A stretch of DNA of 64,000 nucleotides. Origin: Nautilus pompilius. Its lineage: Eukaryota > Mollusca > Cephalopoda > Nautilida > Nautilidae. This document shows, piece by piece, positions 27,901 through 42,900 of this stretch; position 1 is the stretch's first letter; each line of letters opens with the position of its first letter. The translations under genes were made by a program, and so were the position numbers. The stretch is taken from the NCBI GenBank assembly GCA_018389105.1, contig JACATO010002220.1, positions 161,258-225,257 of the forward strand, given 5' to 3'. Below the pieces are notes generated by a model. The model had not been told where the DNA came from, made no database searches, and saw only the letters and a list, made by a program, of their open reading frames with translations.

Positions 27901-30900
27901 AAGAAACCTTGGATCAGCTGCGACGAATGAGCCGGGGCGTTGTCATGATGCAGCTGCCAGTTTTGCGAGGCCCACAGATCCGGTCTCTTGTGCCGAACTA
28001 CATCACAAAGAGGTCGGAGGACTTCTGATAGTACTCCTTTGTAACGGTTTGTCCTTCTGGTGCATATTCATGATGTACAACGCCTCAGTAGTCAAAGAAA
28101 ACAGTCAGCATAACCTTGATTTTTCTCCGGACCTTGGCGACGTTGGGTGCTTCCACTGTGATGACTGAGTTTTGGTTTCTGGGTTGTACCTGTACACCCA
28201 CGTCTCATCTCCATTTATCATGGTATTCTGGAACTCAGGATCCCTGTTCGCAGTATCCAGCAGGTCCTGCACAACCTCAAGACGAAGTTGTTGTCCCTGA
28301 GAAAGCAGCTTAGGCACAAATTTTGCTGCCACTCTGCGCAAGCCCAAATCTTCCTTTAAAATTACATGTGCAGAATCTTTACTGATCGCAACCTTGTCAC
28401 CAATTTCCTGCACCATCAAATGATGATCATCCATTATCAAGGTCCGCACTTTCTTGATAACAACTTTATTGTGGATTGTTGATGGCCTCCCAGAACGCTG
28501 GTCACATTCCACCGGTGCGGCCATCTTTGAACCTGTTGTACCATTCTTTTATTTGGGTAACACCCATGGCATTGTCACCAAAAGCCTGTTGAATTTTGCG
28601 AATTGTTTCCGCTTGGGTATCTCCAAGCTTTTGGCAAAACTTGATGCAGGATTGTTGCTCCACTCGTTTCGTCATCATGGGCGAAATGAGAATGCAACGA
28701 GTAAGTAGTACAGCACCTCACACACTGGCTTCCTGACAGCGACTGGCGCATGAAGGCATGCGGCTCCACTATGCAAGCTTTTGCCTCCCTAGCGTCATTA
28801 CTTCCCACAGGAAAAAATAAAGTCGAATACTTTTTCGACAGACCTCGTATTAAATGTGGCAAGTTACAGTTGTTACAATGGTCCAAATCATGGGAATCAT
28901 CAACATTCAGTAACACACCTTTATCCACCCAAACAAATTATTATGGTCTTTAGTGGCAGGTAACCTATTAAGGCCATTTTCTCAAGTTGTGACAAGTTAT
29001 TGTATTAGGTTGTTACAAACTTTTTATCGGTTTTTTTTTACCACAACAATGAGACTTCATATTGTTGCTGAACGTGAAGTTTATTAATCAAAGTAAGTTC
29101 CATTGTAATCAGTACACTTCTGCCAATGAGTTACAAAAGCATTTATACCATTCTGAAAAAAAATCTGGAATTCTGGAGTCGATAACTTGTTTGAGGGCAG
29201 TTTCAGTTGCTGCTCGGTTGGAGGAGGATTTCATATGGATGAAGCTGTCGAGGTGTTTTAAACGGTGTTGGTTTGTGGGAGAAAGGTCTGGTTAATAGGC
29301 TGAGTGAGGGAGAACTTCATATCCCAACCTGTTCAGTTTCTGAAGAGTCACTTTTGCAACATGAGGACGAGCATTGTTGTGGAGCAGGATTGGGCCTCTT
29401 CGATTATTAAATGCTGGCTGTCATTTGGAGAGTTTCTGATGAACAACGTTTAATTCACGACTGTACCTTTCAGCTGTGATGGTTTTGCCAGGTTGCAAGA
29501 AGTTATAGTGGATGACACCAGTTGCAGTCCACCAGACGATTTTGTTGTTCTTCATTGAACTTGTGAGGCACCCACCTGTCAAGCTTTTTCCTTTTGCTGA
29601 TTGTGTCAAGATGCTGGGAAACAGTTGCAGTGCTGACGTCAAGCTCTCCAGCAATTTCTCACACTGTTTTTTCATAGATCGGCTTCAACTGAGGCTTTCT
29701 GACTGACGATCGTCATCACAGCTGGAAGGATGTCCACTACATTCCTTATCTTCGAGGCTCACATCTCCCGATTGAAACTTTGCAAACCATTGTCATACTG
29801 TGCGCTCATTTGCTGTGTCCTCGCCCCATGCTTGCTTAACATTATGAGTTTGCCTCACTCGCTTTGTGGCCCAGTATGAACTTGTGAAGCAAAATGGCGC
29901 AAACAACTTTTCTATCCATGCTTCACTCAGAACCCTGAAACAAATATCTATTTTATGATTTTTAGAAAGGTAGGTTTTGCATAATGTGTGCCAAAGCACA
30001 GGCTACATAACGATATATAACTTATCTACATACACCTCCACAGGCATGCAGAATTGAACCCCAAATTGACATAATATAAACACTGACATGAGGTTTGTAA
30101 CGACTTGATAGTAATAGGATCATAATGAATAGATGGGTTTATTGAATGTTAATTTGCAGAAAAGTTGAATACTGTTTACAGTATTAATACTTAAGAAAAT
30201 TAAAGACTGACTTAAAAGTTTAGTGTTATAAAAGCTGCAGCTGGATATCTATAGTTGATGTCTGTCTAGTCGGAAGGTTCATCTCAAAATTTTATTTTAT
30301 TTTGGATGTTTTTTTATAAGTGGATCTATAACTTTTATTCCACAGGAAGAAATTGACAGAGACTTATGATTTTTTATGTTATAATTAAAAAAAAAGCTCT
30401 ATACTGAAGTTTGGCAAGAATTAACCTTGACAGATTATGAATCTCTCACCCGTTGTCCTGCCACTTCTTAAATGTGCATGGATGTTGGTATAAAGGCACT
30501 GCCATGAAGAGCGCCTTGTAAACAGTAATTTAATCTGTTTTTAAATGTCTTTGTTCACAGATGACGAAGCCCTTGGAGAAAGGATGGACATTAACACTTG
30601 TGTTTTGCCAAGCAATGTTGTCAGAAAAAAATTGGGTAGGTTCAAAATAGATTGTATTTCATCTTTAAGTGAGCTGGTTCACCTACATAACCAATTCAAG
30701 CTACATTAAAAAAAAAAGAAAAGAAATTTGTAACCCTTTCCACCAGTGATGGTGACTCACTCCGCAACTCTAACTTAGCGTTAAAAGATGCCCTGTAACC
30801 TGGCAACGATAAAAGGTTTCCAACTTGGTTTCTCAGTTTTTGTTGCCCAAACATCTAAAAATTGTTAATGGTTAAATCCTCAAAAGTGTAGGTAAAACTC

Positions 30901-33900
30901 TATTGTACTCCTGCTTGATTTCAGTTCCACATTTCTGTACCCCTGCTTGTATCAAAGACATCAATGATGACCCATCTCGTTTTCGGGGAACCAATCCACT
31001 TCTTCTTCCAATGTTGTGTGGTTGGGAAAGGTATGTAGACTGACTGGTAAACCTGCAAGTTTGTTTTCACTTATGCATTGCTGCTTTTTTTTTCCCTGAT
31101 GAGACCTTTTACACCTACAGATGTTGCATATACATTTTGTGGCTTTGAAATTCACAGGTGCAATCTGCTTTCTTTGTAGTAGGATGAAGAACAAAAATTT
31201 CTTTCTTTCTTCACAGAATTAACATTTTTTTTTCCTGAATGGTTTGATCTTCTGTTGCAGACAAGTAACCAAACTACGTATGGGAGGTAAGCGAAACATA
31301 AACTACCGAGCACCTTGTGCTCGCAGACTTCGTAACCTAGAAGAGGTGGATAAATACCTAGAGATGACAGACTCTGGTTTGACCATTGACCTCTTCAGTT
31401 TTGAACCTAATCTGTACACTCATACAGAATTTGTTCCAGTCAAGGTATGCCTGAATGTACAGTTTGCTTGCAGAATGTTTGTTTTGACAGAATAAGTTTT
31501 ACTTCTGGCTATAACTTTTTTTTTTCTGATGGATTCAGTAATATCTGAAATATTAGATGTTGAGATTGTTCAATTTTGCAACACTTATGTGAAACAAAAT
31601 GTGTAATAATTACAGAGGGCTATGTAGAAGTGACTAGTGTCATAGGGTCGGGCAGAATTAATTTCAAAAATTGCATCCAGTCTTTCTGCCATTTCACTTC
31701 CAATGCTTTTTTCCTGTTTTACCTTAAAACCTTGCAGAAAATTCTGATGAAAAGCTTACAGGATGCTTTGAGTTATCTCTCATGTGACTGTTTGTCATTA
31801 AAATTCTTGGTGCAAGGAATGTAGATATTAAGGTTGTACGACATTCTTAATGGTGGTCATCACAAAATTCTAATTAAATTTTATGAACGAGGAAATAATG
31901 CAATTAGTAATTCAAAAATAATTACTGAGGTGTATAATCTCACTGAAGCCCACTCAAGTGTTGAATTATTCTGATTTTGATTTATCTACCATGTGACTAT
32001 TGCATCACTGTTTCTGACATGGGCCACCTCTTTGTGAAGTTTCACGTTGACTCTTTAAGTGTCCCCACTTGTAATGTTTACAATATTACTGCTGATAGAT
32101 CAAATGTATTCCTTTCTGAGATTGTTGCAAATGGGTTCTGCATTACATTAAATTCTTTCACAATTATTTATGTTTGTATATTTATACATTTACTTAAAAC
32201 TAGCCTCTCTTGGCCATGTAAAACCATTTATCCCTCCTGTATTCTCATGGTATTCTGATCAGAAACTGGCACGACTTCTTTTTATTCTGATGGGTATGGA
32301 ACAGTACCTGGATATGCCCAAAATTGTGGACTCTACCAATGGAATAGTCTATATAAAGGTGTACCACTTGAAAGTAGCCCTGCAAGCACGACAATCTCAA
32401 AATAAATGTTTGAAGTGGCATATGTTCACACCGATACATTTCTTTGCTCTCTGCTTATTCCTGAACACCCCGTACAGTTCATCAGGTGTAATTGCAACTG
32501 TGATAGTATTTTAGGTTTTGTTTCTCCAGGGATAAGAGTCATACATTGGTAAATGTTGGGCTCATGGTGGCTACAAGCTCTTACTCACTGTTTGTTCTTC
32601 CCCAATAACTTCATAAAAACACACAAGAGTTTCAGTATGCTCCACAGCTCCATCTTGCTGGAAATAACCATAGGCTCATTCTTTCTCTGTCACATGATCC
32701 ATGAAAGAATTTAATATGGCTTTAACATATTGTTCAGCGGTGTCTGTGAGAAATATGGGTCACCGCAGTGCATGTAAATGGACTTGGAAGAGTGTGCGTG
32801 TTTTCTCACAAGACCATTAGTGGTTATCTTGTGGATTCAGGCCTTTTGTGTCCAAAAATATTCACCTGCAACCAGTCACAGTACTACACATATGATGCAT
32901 TATCTACTGGCTTCAATTCCTGCATAGCACTGACTCTTAAGTGCATCATATGTGACTTCTGTTAAACCTTATAGCATTGATGTCCTGGAAATCCCAGACT
33001 GCTGCGACAGCAGTCATGTTGATTTGTGTGGACTGTTCTCTCACAATCTGTCTTTGGACATCACATGTAGTTTCTTCACTCTACACAGTTCTAATGCACT
33101 AACACCTTATTCTTCACAGAAACAGTTTCCAAAGAATTTACTTTCGGCGTATCCTTCAACATTACCCACCTGTTGCTCAGCTGAAAACTGCATTTACTGC
33201 TCTCCATTACAAGCATGCAACACAACCGCTCACTAGCAGGGAAGCTATTTTCAAGTGGGCCACCCTGTATTTTATATGATTGATTATATTATTGTATGCT
33301 AGCATACAACACTTTCCATTAAAATATCTTTCTTGCTTGATGACTGCTTTATATTTCTGACACTACAGTTTCTCAGTGTGAAGTAGCTTATTGAGTAGGA
33401 GATTATCAGTCTGGAGTATGTCAGGTTTGACAGTTGCTAGGAAAGTAGCCCAAGTAGAGTCTACAAAAAAAAAAAAAAAGAAGGTGGAAGAAAGAGGGAG
33501 ATAACAGAGCAATTATTAGAAAGTATAAAGTAAACCGTTTTCTTTTTGGCACACAATTAGCAGCTAACCACAATTCTACTGCACAAAGCTCCATCTCCAA
33601 GGTGACCATCAACAGACCTGAGAGGTTGGTTTGATTGACCAGATAACTGCTTTTGGTCTCTCTTTTTCTTTTGCATGGAAAAAATCAGCTTAACTGGGCA
33701 AGGAAGCTTCAAGATTACACAGTACAGAATACAATTGAGTAGGAAGCCAATGTAAAATCTTTGACTAAGCATTTGTTCGATGCAGTCAATTGAGCTTAGA
33801 GGAAGAAATTTAAAAGTATGCAACCGTTTCAGTAGTTCTCAGGGTAACTTAATAAAAATTAATGGAATTCTGAAAAAGGAAAAGATCCTTGGAGTTTTGC

Positions 33901-36900
33901 AGTATTATGCTACACTTTTATGTGGGCTACCGATTGATAGGCCATGATCTTATCATGTAGGAAGACATTGGCCCCAAATAGTGCAAAATTCAATATTTGT
34001 CATGAGAAGAGGATTGGATAACTGAAAAAATGATCAGTTGACCAGATGAATCTCCAGATGTCTACCTTGTTGAGTTTGTCTGGGATGAACTACTAGAGTT
34101 TAGAGTAGGGCTCAAGTGCATTATGCAGCAAAAAAGGATAATTTGAGGAAAAACAGATTGTGATTAGAGTTCCAATATTATATGCTTTTGTTGCAAACAT
34201 TTTCTAAGTCTCATGTGTTGATATAAGTTGTTTTTCTTGGTGTGTTTTGTAATAGTACAAAAGGAGTTAAGTAAATCTACCACTGTTCACACACAAGGAA
34301 ACCTGGATTGTCTTAGTGGTCTATTGTTTTCTTCACATTCTTCTAATTTCCAGACCTTTTGTGATATTAAGGATTTGTCGTATGGTAAAGAAACAGTTCC
34401 GATTTCTTGTGTAAATGGAATAGACCGACACTATCCAGACTATGTAGAATACTCTAACCAAAGGATACCAGCAAAGGGAGTGAAGCTGAATCTGGACACA
34501 GATTTCTTGATCTGTTGTGACTGTGAGGATCGATGTAGGGTAAGTTGTGAAAGAAATATCCTGACAGTATTGTTGAGCTGTAACCTCACTTTCCTCACTG
34601 GTCTTGTTGCAAGGTCGTTTGCCCAGTGTTTGGTGACCTCTCCATAACAGAACCATTTAGCTGATGGTATTAAGTAATCCTCACTGCTCTTAATCATGCT
34701 TTTGTGGGTTTACTAGTGTTACTGTTTTTAAATCCTGTTTCAGAAGCATTCTCAATATCTAAAGTTTCATGTGTATTTCTTTAACATTGAGTTCATATCA
34801 CATCTTTTGGCATACACAACTTGGTGGACTGTATAATAAAGCCTGACTTTATGCCTACCAGTATGTTTTTACTTTTCTTTAGCTGATCTTGTGAATTTAT
34901 AAAGAAACCATTCAGTTAGCAAGGCGTCCTGTTAGTTGAGAGAACCTTTTTTGTATGTTGTTATCTGTTGGTCCCAACAGCATGGATTTGGTAATGAATA
35001 TATTTTGTTAACCTTTTCAAATTTATGTAGGTAATAATGCTTTCATGCTGAGAGAGAGAGAGAGAGAGACGGCAGATGATAATTGCAGGAAATCAAAAAG
35101 AAAAATAATTTTTTTTAAACTTTGTATTATTATTTCTTCGAAAAATGCTTTACTGTCTTCCCCTTGACCTTTATTTAGGATCCCAAAAAGTGTGCTTGTC
35201 TGCAGTTGTCAATCGAGGCTACATCAGTGTGTCCAGGTGGGAAAAGCGATCCCAAAGTAGGGTTTGAGTATCGGCGGCTAAAGGAACCTCTTCTCACAGG
35301 GTAAGCCTGTGTCCACATTAGTGGAAATTTTCTACTCCTATAACTTTCCAAAATTATATGCCACTTTAGAGAGAGAGAGATAGCTTATTTTCATATTTTC
35401 TATTGCATGTTTAAGATTTTAGCTTTTGTTTATCTTATGATTTCATGCATACTGCATATTATAATTTTATTAAAATTTTAACTTACGAATTGCTTCAACA
35501 AACTCGATGATTTCTGCCTTTCAAATTATTGCATTCCCCCTCTACTATATGCACACAGCACGTCTGGAATGCTTCTTCCTGAATGGCTCTCAGCTCCACC
35601 ATCGCATTTTGCATGATGTTCTCTCGGCTCTCAAAGCGGGAGCCTTTCAGTGGCATCTTCATTTTTGGGAACAACCAGAAGTCAGAAGGAGCCATGTCTG
35701 GAGAGTAGGGAACATGGCAAATGAGCGAAATGCCTTTCTTTGCCAAGAAACCTTGGATCAGCTGCGACGAATGAGCCGGGGCGTTGTCATGATGCAGCTG
35801 CCAGTTTTGCGAGGTCCACAGATCCAGTCTCTTGTGCCGAACTGCATCATGAAGACGTCGGAGGGTTTCCTGATAGTACTCCTTTGTAACTGTTTGTCCT
35901 TCTGGTGCGTATTCATGATGCACAAAGCCTCGGTAGTCAAAGAAAACAGTCAGTATCACCTTGATTTTGCTCCAGACCTGATGTGCTTTTTTGGGCCTTG
36001 GCGACGTTGGGTGCTTCCACTGTGATGACTGAGCTTTGGTTACCGGGTCGTACCTGTACACCCATGTCTCAGCTCCAGTTATCATGGTATTCTGGAACTC
36101 AGGATCCCTGTTGGCAGTATCCATCAGGTCCTGCATAACCTCAAGACGAAGTTATTGTTGTTCCTGAGAAAGCAGCTTGGGCACAAACTTTGCTGCCACT
36201 CTGCGCAAGCCCAAATCCTCCTTTACAATTGCATGTGCAGAATCTTTACTGATCCCAACCTCGTCACCAATTTCCCGCACCATCAAACGACCATCTCCAT
36301 TATCAGGTCCGCACTTTCTCGATAACTGCATTGTGGCTTCTTGATGGCCTCCCAGAACGCTGGTCACTCTCCACCGGTGCAGCCATTTTTTAACCTGTTG
36401 TACCATTCTTTAATTTGGGTAACACCCATGGCATTGTCACCAAAAGCCTGTTGAATTTTGCGAATTGTTTCCGCTTGGGTATCTCCAAGCTTTTGGCAAA
36501 ACTTGATGCAAGATCGTTGCTCCACACGTTCCGTCATCACAGGTGAAATGAAAATGCGACAAGTAAGTGGTACTCACATGCTGGCTGCCTGACAGTGACT
36601 GACGCATCCAGCAAGCCCGCAAAAAACCACACATGCACATGAAGGCATGCGGCTCCAACTATGCACACTTTTGCCTCCTTAACATCATTACTTCACACGG
36701 GAAAAAATAAAGTCGGATACTTTTTTGACAGACCTCGTTGTTCCAGTTATTCATTTGTGCAAATCCATGAAAGGACCCAAATGTGTGTTGTATTGTGTGT
36801 CGAATAGATACTAAAAAAACGGTGAATGCTTATCATTTATGTAAAGAATAAAACCTAGAGAGCGTAATGAATAATATAACTTAATTGTCTGCCAGATTTA

Positions 36901-39900
36901 AGTGTTTTTAGTAATAGATTTCGGATCAACTGAAATAACTTAACAAGACTAGTTTAGCATAATACTGTTAACTAATTTTAAAACTGCATCTCGTAGTGGG
37001 GACATTCAAATAAAATCTGGTCAGATATGATTACAGCGGTTTTATCAGTCTGGTGTCATTTGAATCTCCCTTATATATATTTTTAAGTCTTGTTTTTTTT
37101 TCTATTTTTCAAATAATTTTTACCAATATACTTCACCAAAGCCAGCATTCTGATCTATCAAAATAATTGACCTTCATCCACTACTGCTGCTGCTGTTGTG
37201 GTTTGTTTCTAGGATCTATGAGTGCAATCCGCGATGCAAGTGCGACTATAGGTGTCACAACAGGGTTGCTCAGAATGGACTTCAGCTGCGATTACAGGTG
37301 TTTAAAACAGAAAACAGGTGAGACTGATCCACTTGGCTTCCATTCCTGGTTTTTCTAAGGATTAACAGTTAGACAACAGTTTCTCTCTGCACTTCTCAAC
37401 ATGTTAAAGATTGTGCTTCATCTCGGAGTGTCAAGTAGGAAAAAGAAAAGCAGCATCAGCTATTCCAGTTGAGGTACAGCACCAGGTTCTTGTCAGGGAA
37501 TACTCTCATCTTGATTCAATTTCCAAACCCTGTTAAATTTTTACGAACACTGGAAAACTTCCTTATACTGCTCTGACGTAGCAAAGCTTTAGTTTGTCAT
37601 TGTGGTTATTGTCTGGCCAGTTGGCTTAGCACAGCTAATGGCTTTCATCATAATGTAGTTATTCCAACCATTTCTCTGGCAGATGACATAGAATGCATTA
37701 ATTCTGATGGTCTGGCATTTATAAATTATTGTTTATTCTGTTGTTTTAATGCTGGTGACTGGTAAAATTTCTGCTTCAGAGGTTGGGGATTGCGATGCTT
37801 AGACGACATTCCTGCTGGAGGGTTTATCTGCATTTACGCCGGACAGCTTTTGACAGAACAGGGGGCCAATGAGGTATGTACTGCGCTTTGTTCATGGCCC
37901 TGCTAGCTTCATGATGTGATGCTATGATTTCTGTCTGGTAAAGCAAACTACAACACCTTGCAGAGGACACTTGATATATATTAAAAGTTTTGGCTTATCA
38001 GGGAATTCTGCGTAAGATGACTGACATAAGTGAAGGAAACAAAAAAAAATACTACTAAATTTTAATTAAAATATCTTCAGTTTATTTGAGAATGCCCTTC
38101 TCTTAACTTGTTAATAAATTAGCAACCTGTTGTTATTACAATGTGTTTGCTGCAGAAAAGGGTAAATAAAGACAAACATAATAGTGGAATTCATTATGTT
38201 AGTAGATGAAAAGTCTCTACCCTGTTTGGCATTGAATCATGGAGATTTTATCTCATGGTCTGCTCTAGCTTCTCCCCTGTCCATGTGTGGGTGAAATATA
38301 GGCTGGTTGCTGTCAGCTGACAGTCTAGATGCTTCCACAGCCACTTGATCACATTATATATCTATCAGAGCTTTTTGGAGTGCACAGGGAAGAAATTGAA
38401 ACCTTGATTCATCAGAGTAAAGCATATTTGTTGTCAGTACTCAAGGATCATGCCAGACTTTTCCTTTTCTCATTTCTGTTGCAGTGGCAATGCTAACAAG
38501 AAATCCTTGACAGTGAGTGTGTGTGTGCAGTAAGTAATGGCATGCTCTTGTGATAGTGTCACTGTTGAAGTAATTCTGGGTTGCTTTGTGATGGTAGCAA
38601 TGACATTTGTCTATGTGAACCTTGGTATTATTGGCCATAAATCCATGAGAAATGTCAAGGTTTCTGACAGTCTGTCACTGGCCACACACTGAAGCCCCGT
38701 AACATAACCTGGTGCTAACTAAGAAATACTGTGAGATTCATCTGTTTTCGCTTTGGTGACAGTGCAGTCTGGTTATCCAGTTGTTTAACCATAACTTTAA
38801 AGCTGGGTTGCCAGAAATTTTATTTTTTTAAATAGTGCAAAAGCAAAAATGTTTTTAGGATTAATTTGAAGACTTTTTTTCTCCTTTAATGGAAAACTCC
38901 AACAACAAATCTGAATCTTTCCTGATGTAGCTCGGTGCATTGATTTGATTCAGGATGGCCAGCAGTATGGTGATGAGTATTTGGCTGAGCTTGACTACAT
39001 CGAAGTGGTAGAGAAGCACAAAGAGGGTTACGAGAGTGATGTTGTGTATCCCGAAGGTGAGGAGGTAGAGAGTAACAGTGATGTCGACGACAGTGATGAC
39101 GACAGCCTGTCTTCAGGAAGCTCAGACAGGTAGGTGTTACTATAGACTGCACACTGAACATTCACCTGGGATACCTGCTAAAATTATTACTCTGCCCACT
39201 TTATTTCTTTTATTGGATATATAATAGAACTGCTTAACTGAAGATTAACAGTTTTTAATATTAATTTGTGGGTGGTGGTTTAAAAGAAAATGCTCCAATC
39301 AGTTATTGGTCTTACCTAAAAGAAAAAGAGTTAAAGCAAACTGACTGCTGTGAACACTGGAAGCAAGTCTGGTTTAGCTGTGATTATATATTGAGACGTG
39401 CTACTGTGGCATGGTGGTCCAGTGGTGGCGGCCTGCTAGTTGAAGGCAATTCAGATCCCAGTCAGGTCCAGCTCTGGTTTGGCATAGCTCCGTGGTTATG
39501 GTTTCTTCTTGCTCCTTTTTACCAGCTATCTGTGTGGGCTTCATCTAGGCCATTTGATTTCTCTACATGGCTAAAAATGAGTTTAGTGAGGCTTTTCACC
39601 ACACTAACTGCAGAACTATACTTCTTCACCAGGGTTGTCTCCCTTGTAGACTTCATCATATAATGTCAACAATTACCATTTTCCATCCTCAAATTATTTG
39701 TACATAAGATGTTCTAGCTCAACGACTTTCTGGTGTTTTCCCCATATTAAATTACTCAATCACTAGGATAAAGTCATTCCATATGAATACGAAATCTACT
39801 TTTTAAATTGTTGTAATCTTTTTTTTTTTTTAAGAAAAACTGTTTTAGACAAATTTATTTTGTGAATTTCTTTTCCTCTTGCATTATTATGCAAATGGTT

Positions 39901-42900
39901 TGACCAGTTTATGAAAAGAAAAAGATGCAAACTATTGTGTAATGGTAAATTTAAGCCAGTATACAAACTTTAAAAAAAAATATCAACTTCCTCCATACAT
40001 CCTATTGTTGTTGCTTTTTAACTACATGCTCATTGATAACTTGTTCTCCCCTTGTGGTGTGTCGAAATGTTGCTGAATACCCACCCACCTAGATGCTGGC
40101 CTGCTTCCATTGCACGTTAAATCTATTTCAGCAGTAATGACCCAGAATTTTTTGCTTGTACCACTGAAACCCATCTGAGTTTATTTCCACAAAATCAGGC
40201 TAGATGTCACTCTTTCCTCCAGCATCTCAGATGAACTGTCTTAGCCTGCGCTTTGTTTGGAACATCTTAGGAAATCAGGATTTCAAAGAGCTGTGTTAAT
40301 AATAATAAAAAGAAATTCTGCTTAAAGTGAAACTTTTTAAAAATATACTTTTATTATATCATTTAATAAATCAGTTTCCTTATTTGTAGTATTTATATCT
40401 TGTCATTATGGTTTGGTGACTTGTTATTACAAAGTTGGTTTATTGTGGAAATTGGCAAATAGAGACAGGAAGTGGAGGATTTCTTTGTTCTTACTTGGGC
40501 CACCTTTTACAGCACAATGAGCCTTCCACCCTATTAGACATTGAATCAATCAAGATTTTATTTCAGAGTCTAGTATGAGTTATCCTATCTATATCTGTGT
40601 CAGGGCTGACTTTAATTTTTATTATGTTGTGGTTAGGTGCTTTTAGCTAATAATTGATTTGGTTCCGTAGTTGTTCGACTGGATTAATGTCAGAGCTTTG
40701 GAAAACTTAGGGAAGAAGTTGAAAGTCTTGATTCCTCTTCTAAATTCTGCTCACACAAAAGGTGTGGTATGTAATGCCACTTTCCTGAAAGAATATGGGC
40801 ATTCAATCTCAGTATGCCTTGTTACAATGGCAGATCTTTTTTTAAAAATGGTAGCGTACTCTCAGAATTGAGATGTTCTTCGACAACTAGCAATTTTGTC
40901 CTTCCACCATGTTGCCAGATTGCAGCTGATACCACAGCACTTCTGCCTCTATACTTGATTGTGAACTAAAGACCCAGAGGTTGATGGTCTTCATTAGATC
41001 TTCAAACCCAGATGTGAATTGCCAAAACCTCGACTTGTCAGAGATTAATTGCTGCCAATGTTTGAACCCAGATGTGAATTGCCAAAACCTCGACTTGTCA
41101 GAGATTAATTGCTGCCAATGTTTGAGGGTCTTGCCAGAAACACAATCTGACCACAATTTTTAAAGCATTTTATTCTTATTGGACAGAAGGGTCCCTTATA
41201 CTATGCACCCTCTGTATCCAAATTGGTGGAATTTATTTCGGGTGTTGTATAGTCATGGCTAGTTGACTTGCACTTATTGTGGTCTTCCAGGTTATTTTGC
41301 CACAGCAGTGACATTTGTCTTGGTGAGCTGTGCAATAATATTGACTGCAGATTCATGAAAATGTCATCTTTCTTATCAGCCTATTAGACAGCCAGGTAAA
41401 TCTACTTGTTTTCGGTGTGGTGGGGTGTTCACCTAGGAGTCCAGTATATACATAATCACTCTTGAAACATCGTAACGTTTGGTCAGTTAATTCTTGTTTG
41501 TGGGTACTGAAATTTAATATGGTATGCCACTATAAGAATAGTTTTAACATTTTCACAAGGAACCTTACTAAATCAGATTAGTATCCCTGGTAGAAAACAA
41601 CAAAAATGCATTATTCAAATAATGTAATTCACAATTATATGCAAGTTTTTGAAATAATTAAATTTTTACTGTTTTGCCTGGTAACCAAACTTTATGGTGA
41701 CTAATTCCAAGATTGTCAAATTGCATAAAAACTACATGCTGAAACTAAATCATGGTTGATGTTGGCTTTTGTGAACTACCCACTAGTTCAATTGTCCAGA
41801 AGAAATGGAAGTCTTCATCTTGAAAAATTCAAACGGAAAACCCAATGGTGTCTGAGAATGATTACTAACAGCTCAACATTTTTAAATGTGACCACATTTT
41901 CTGTTCAGTGTGTTTAAACAGCTCCAAAACAATCAAACAGTTGTTATTTCGTTTCTTTAATTCTATTGATTTCAAAACACAATCTAAGGCCATTTTACAT
42001 TTATTTTTGTGCAATAGTTTTCTGAGGCTCTCCTCTCTTTCTTTTGTTAACTTACTGTATAGATGCTGTAGCCTCTGTAAGTATTGCGTAACTGGTCCTA
42101 ATGAGGTGGAATGCGTGGCCTTTATTCAGAGGGTAAGACTTTATCAGAAGGGACATTAGTGTAAAAACTTCTTGGCCTCTTCACTAGGATTGCTCCTGTA
42201 CATGTTTTGACAAGCTGCACCTTTGTAATGTACCATAAATATGATGGAAGTGATTTGACATGAAGTCATGGAACTTCAGTGCACTTTTCTTTCACTGGAT
42301 GGTGACTTTGGTTGCTAACTTAACAGGTATATATGTGGATGGGCATTAGGCATTTTCTTGTTGCAGCAGCACTTGCTGAGCAAACTTTTTTTGTTTTGTA
42401 TTGCTGATTTTAAATGGTCAGGTTACAGATTTGTTTGGTTTCTGTCTTAATTTTTTCCTGAATCTGCCGAGAGAGCAAACATGACACCAAGTAAATACCA
42501 TGTATCATTTTAGCCCCTTATTAAACACTTGTTTGTTGTACCTGTTGAACTTGCTGGAAATTTTAAGATAACTTTTTTGTTGCACTGACAGGGAAAACTT
42601 TGTTGCCATTGGAGAGGCCATCTGTTCAGAAAGATAAATGAAACTGGTTGAAAAGTTGTACAGGAACTCTTCATATTTTCTTTATCAATAAACCGTCCTT
42701 ACCTTACTGGTACTTATGAAAAAAAAACATCAAATGTTAGGAGTCGAGGGGATTTTTGTATTTAACTGTTTTGCTGCTAAGTTTTCCCCTGTGGCCTTAT
42801 TTTAGCAGTAAACCAATCAAAAATACACTTTTATCAAGTTTTGGCACATTCAAGTTATGTAATAAGAAAACTGCTATTAACGAATCAAAGTGGCTGTTTT

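Noticed and set aside
27765-28308. Plus-strand frames over the mariner at 27576-28847
   Set aside because: Shadows of the minus-strand transposase.
35507-36025. 172-codon plus frame
   Set aside because: Shadow of the minus-strand mariner transposase at the same place.
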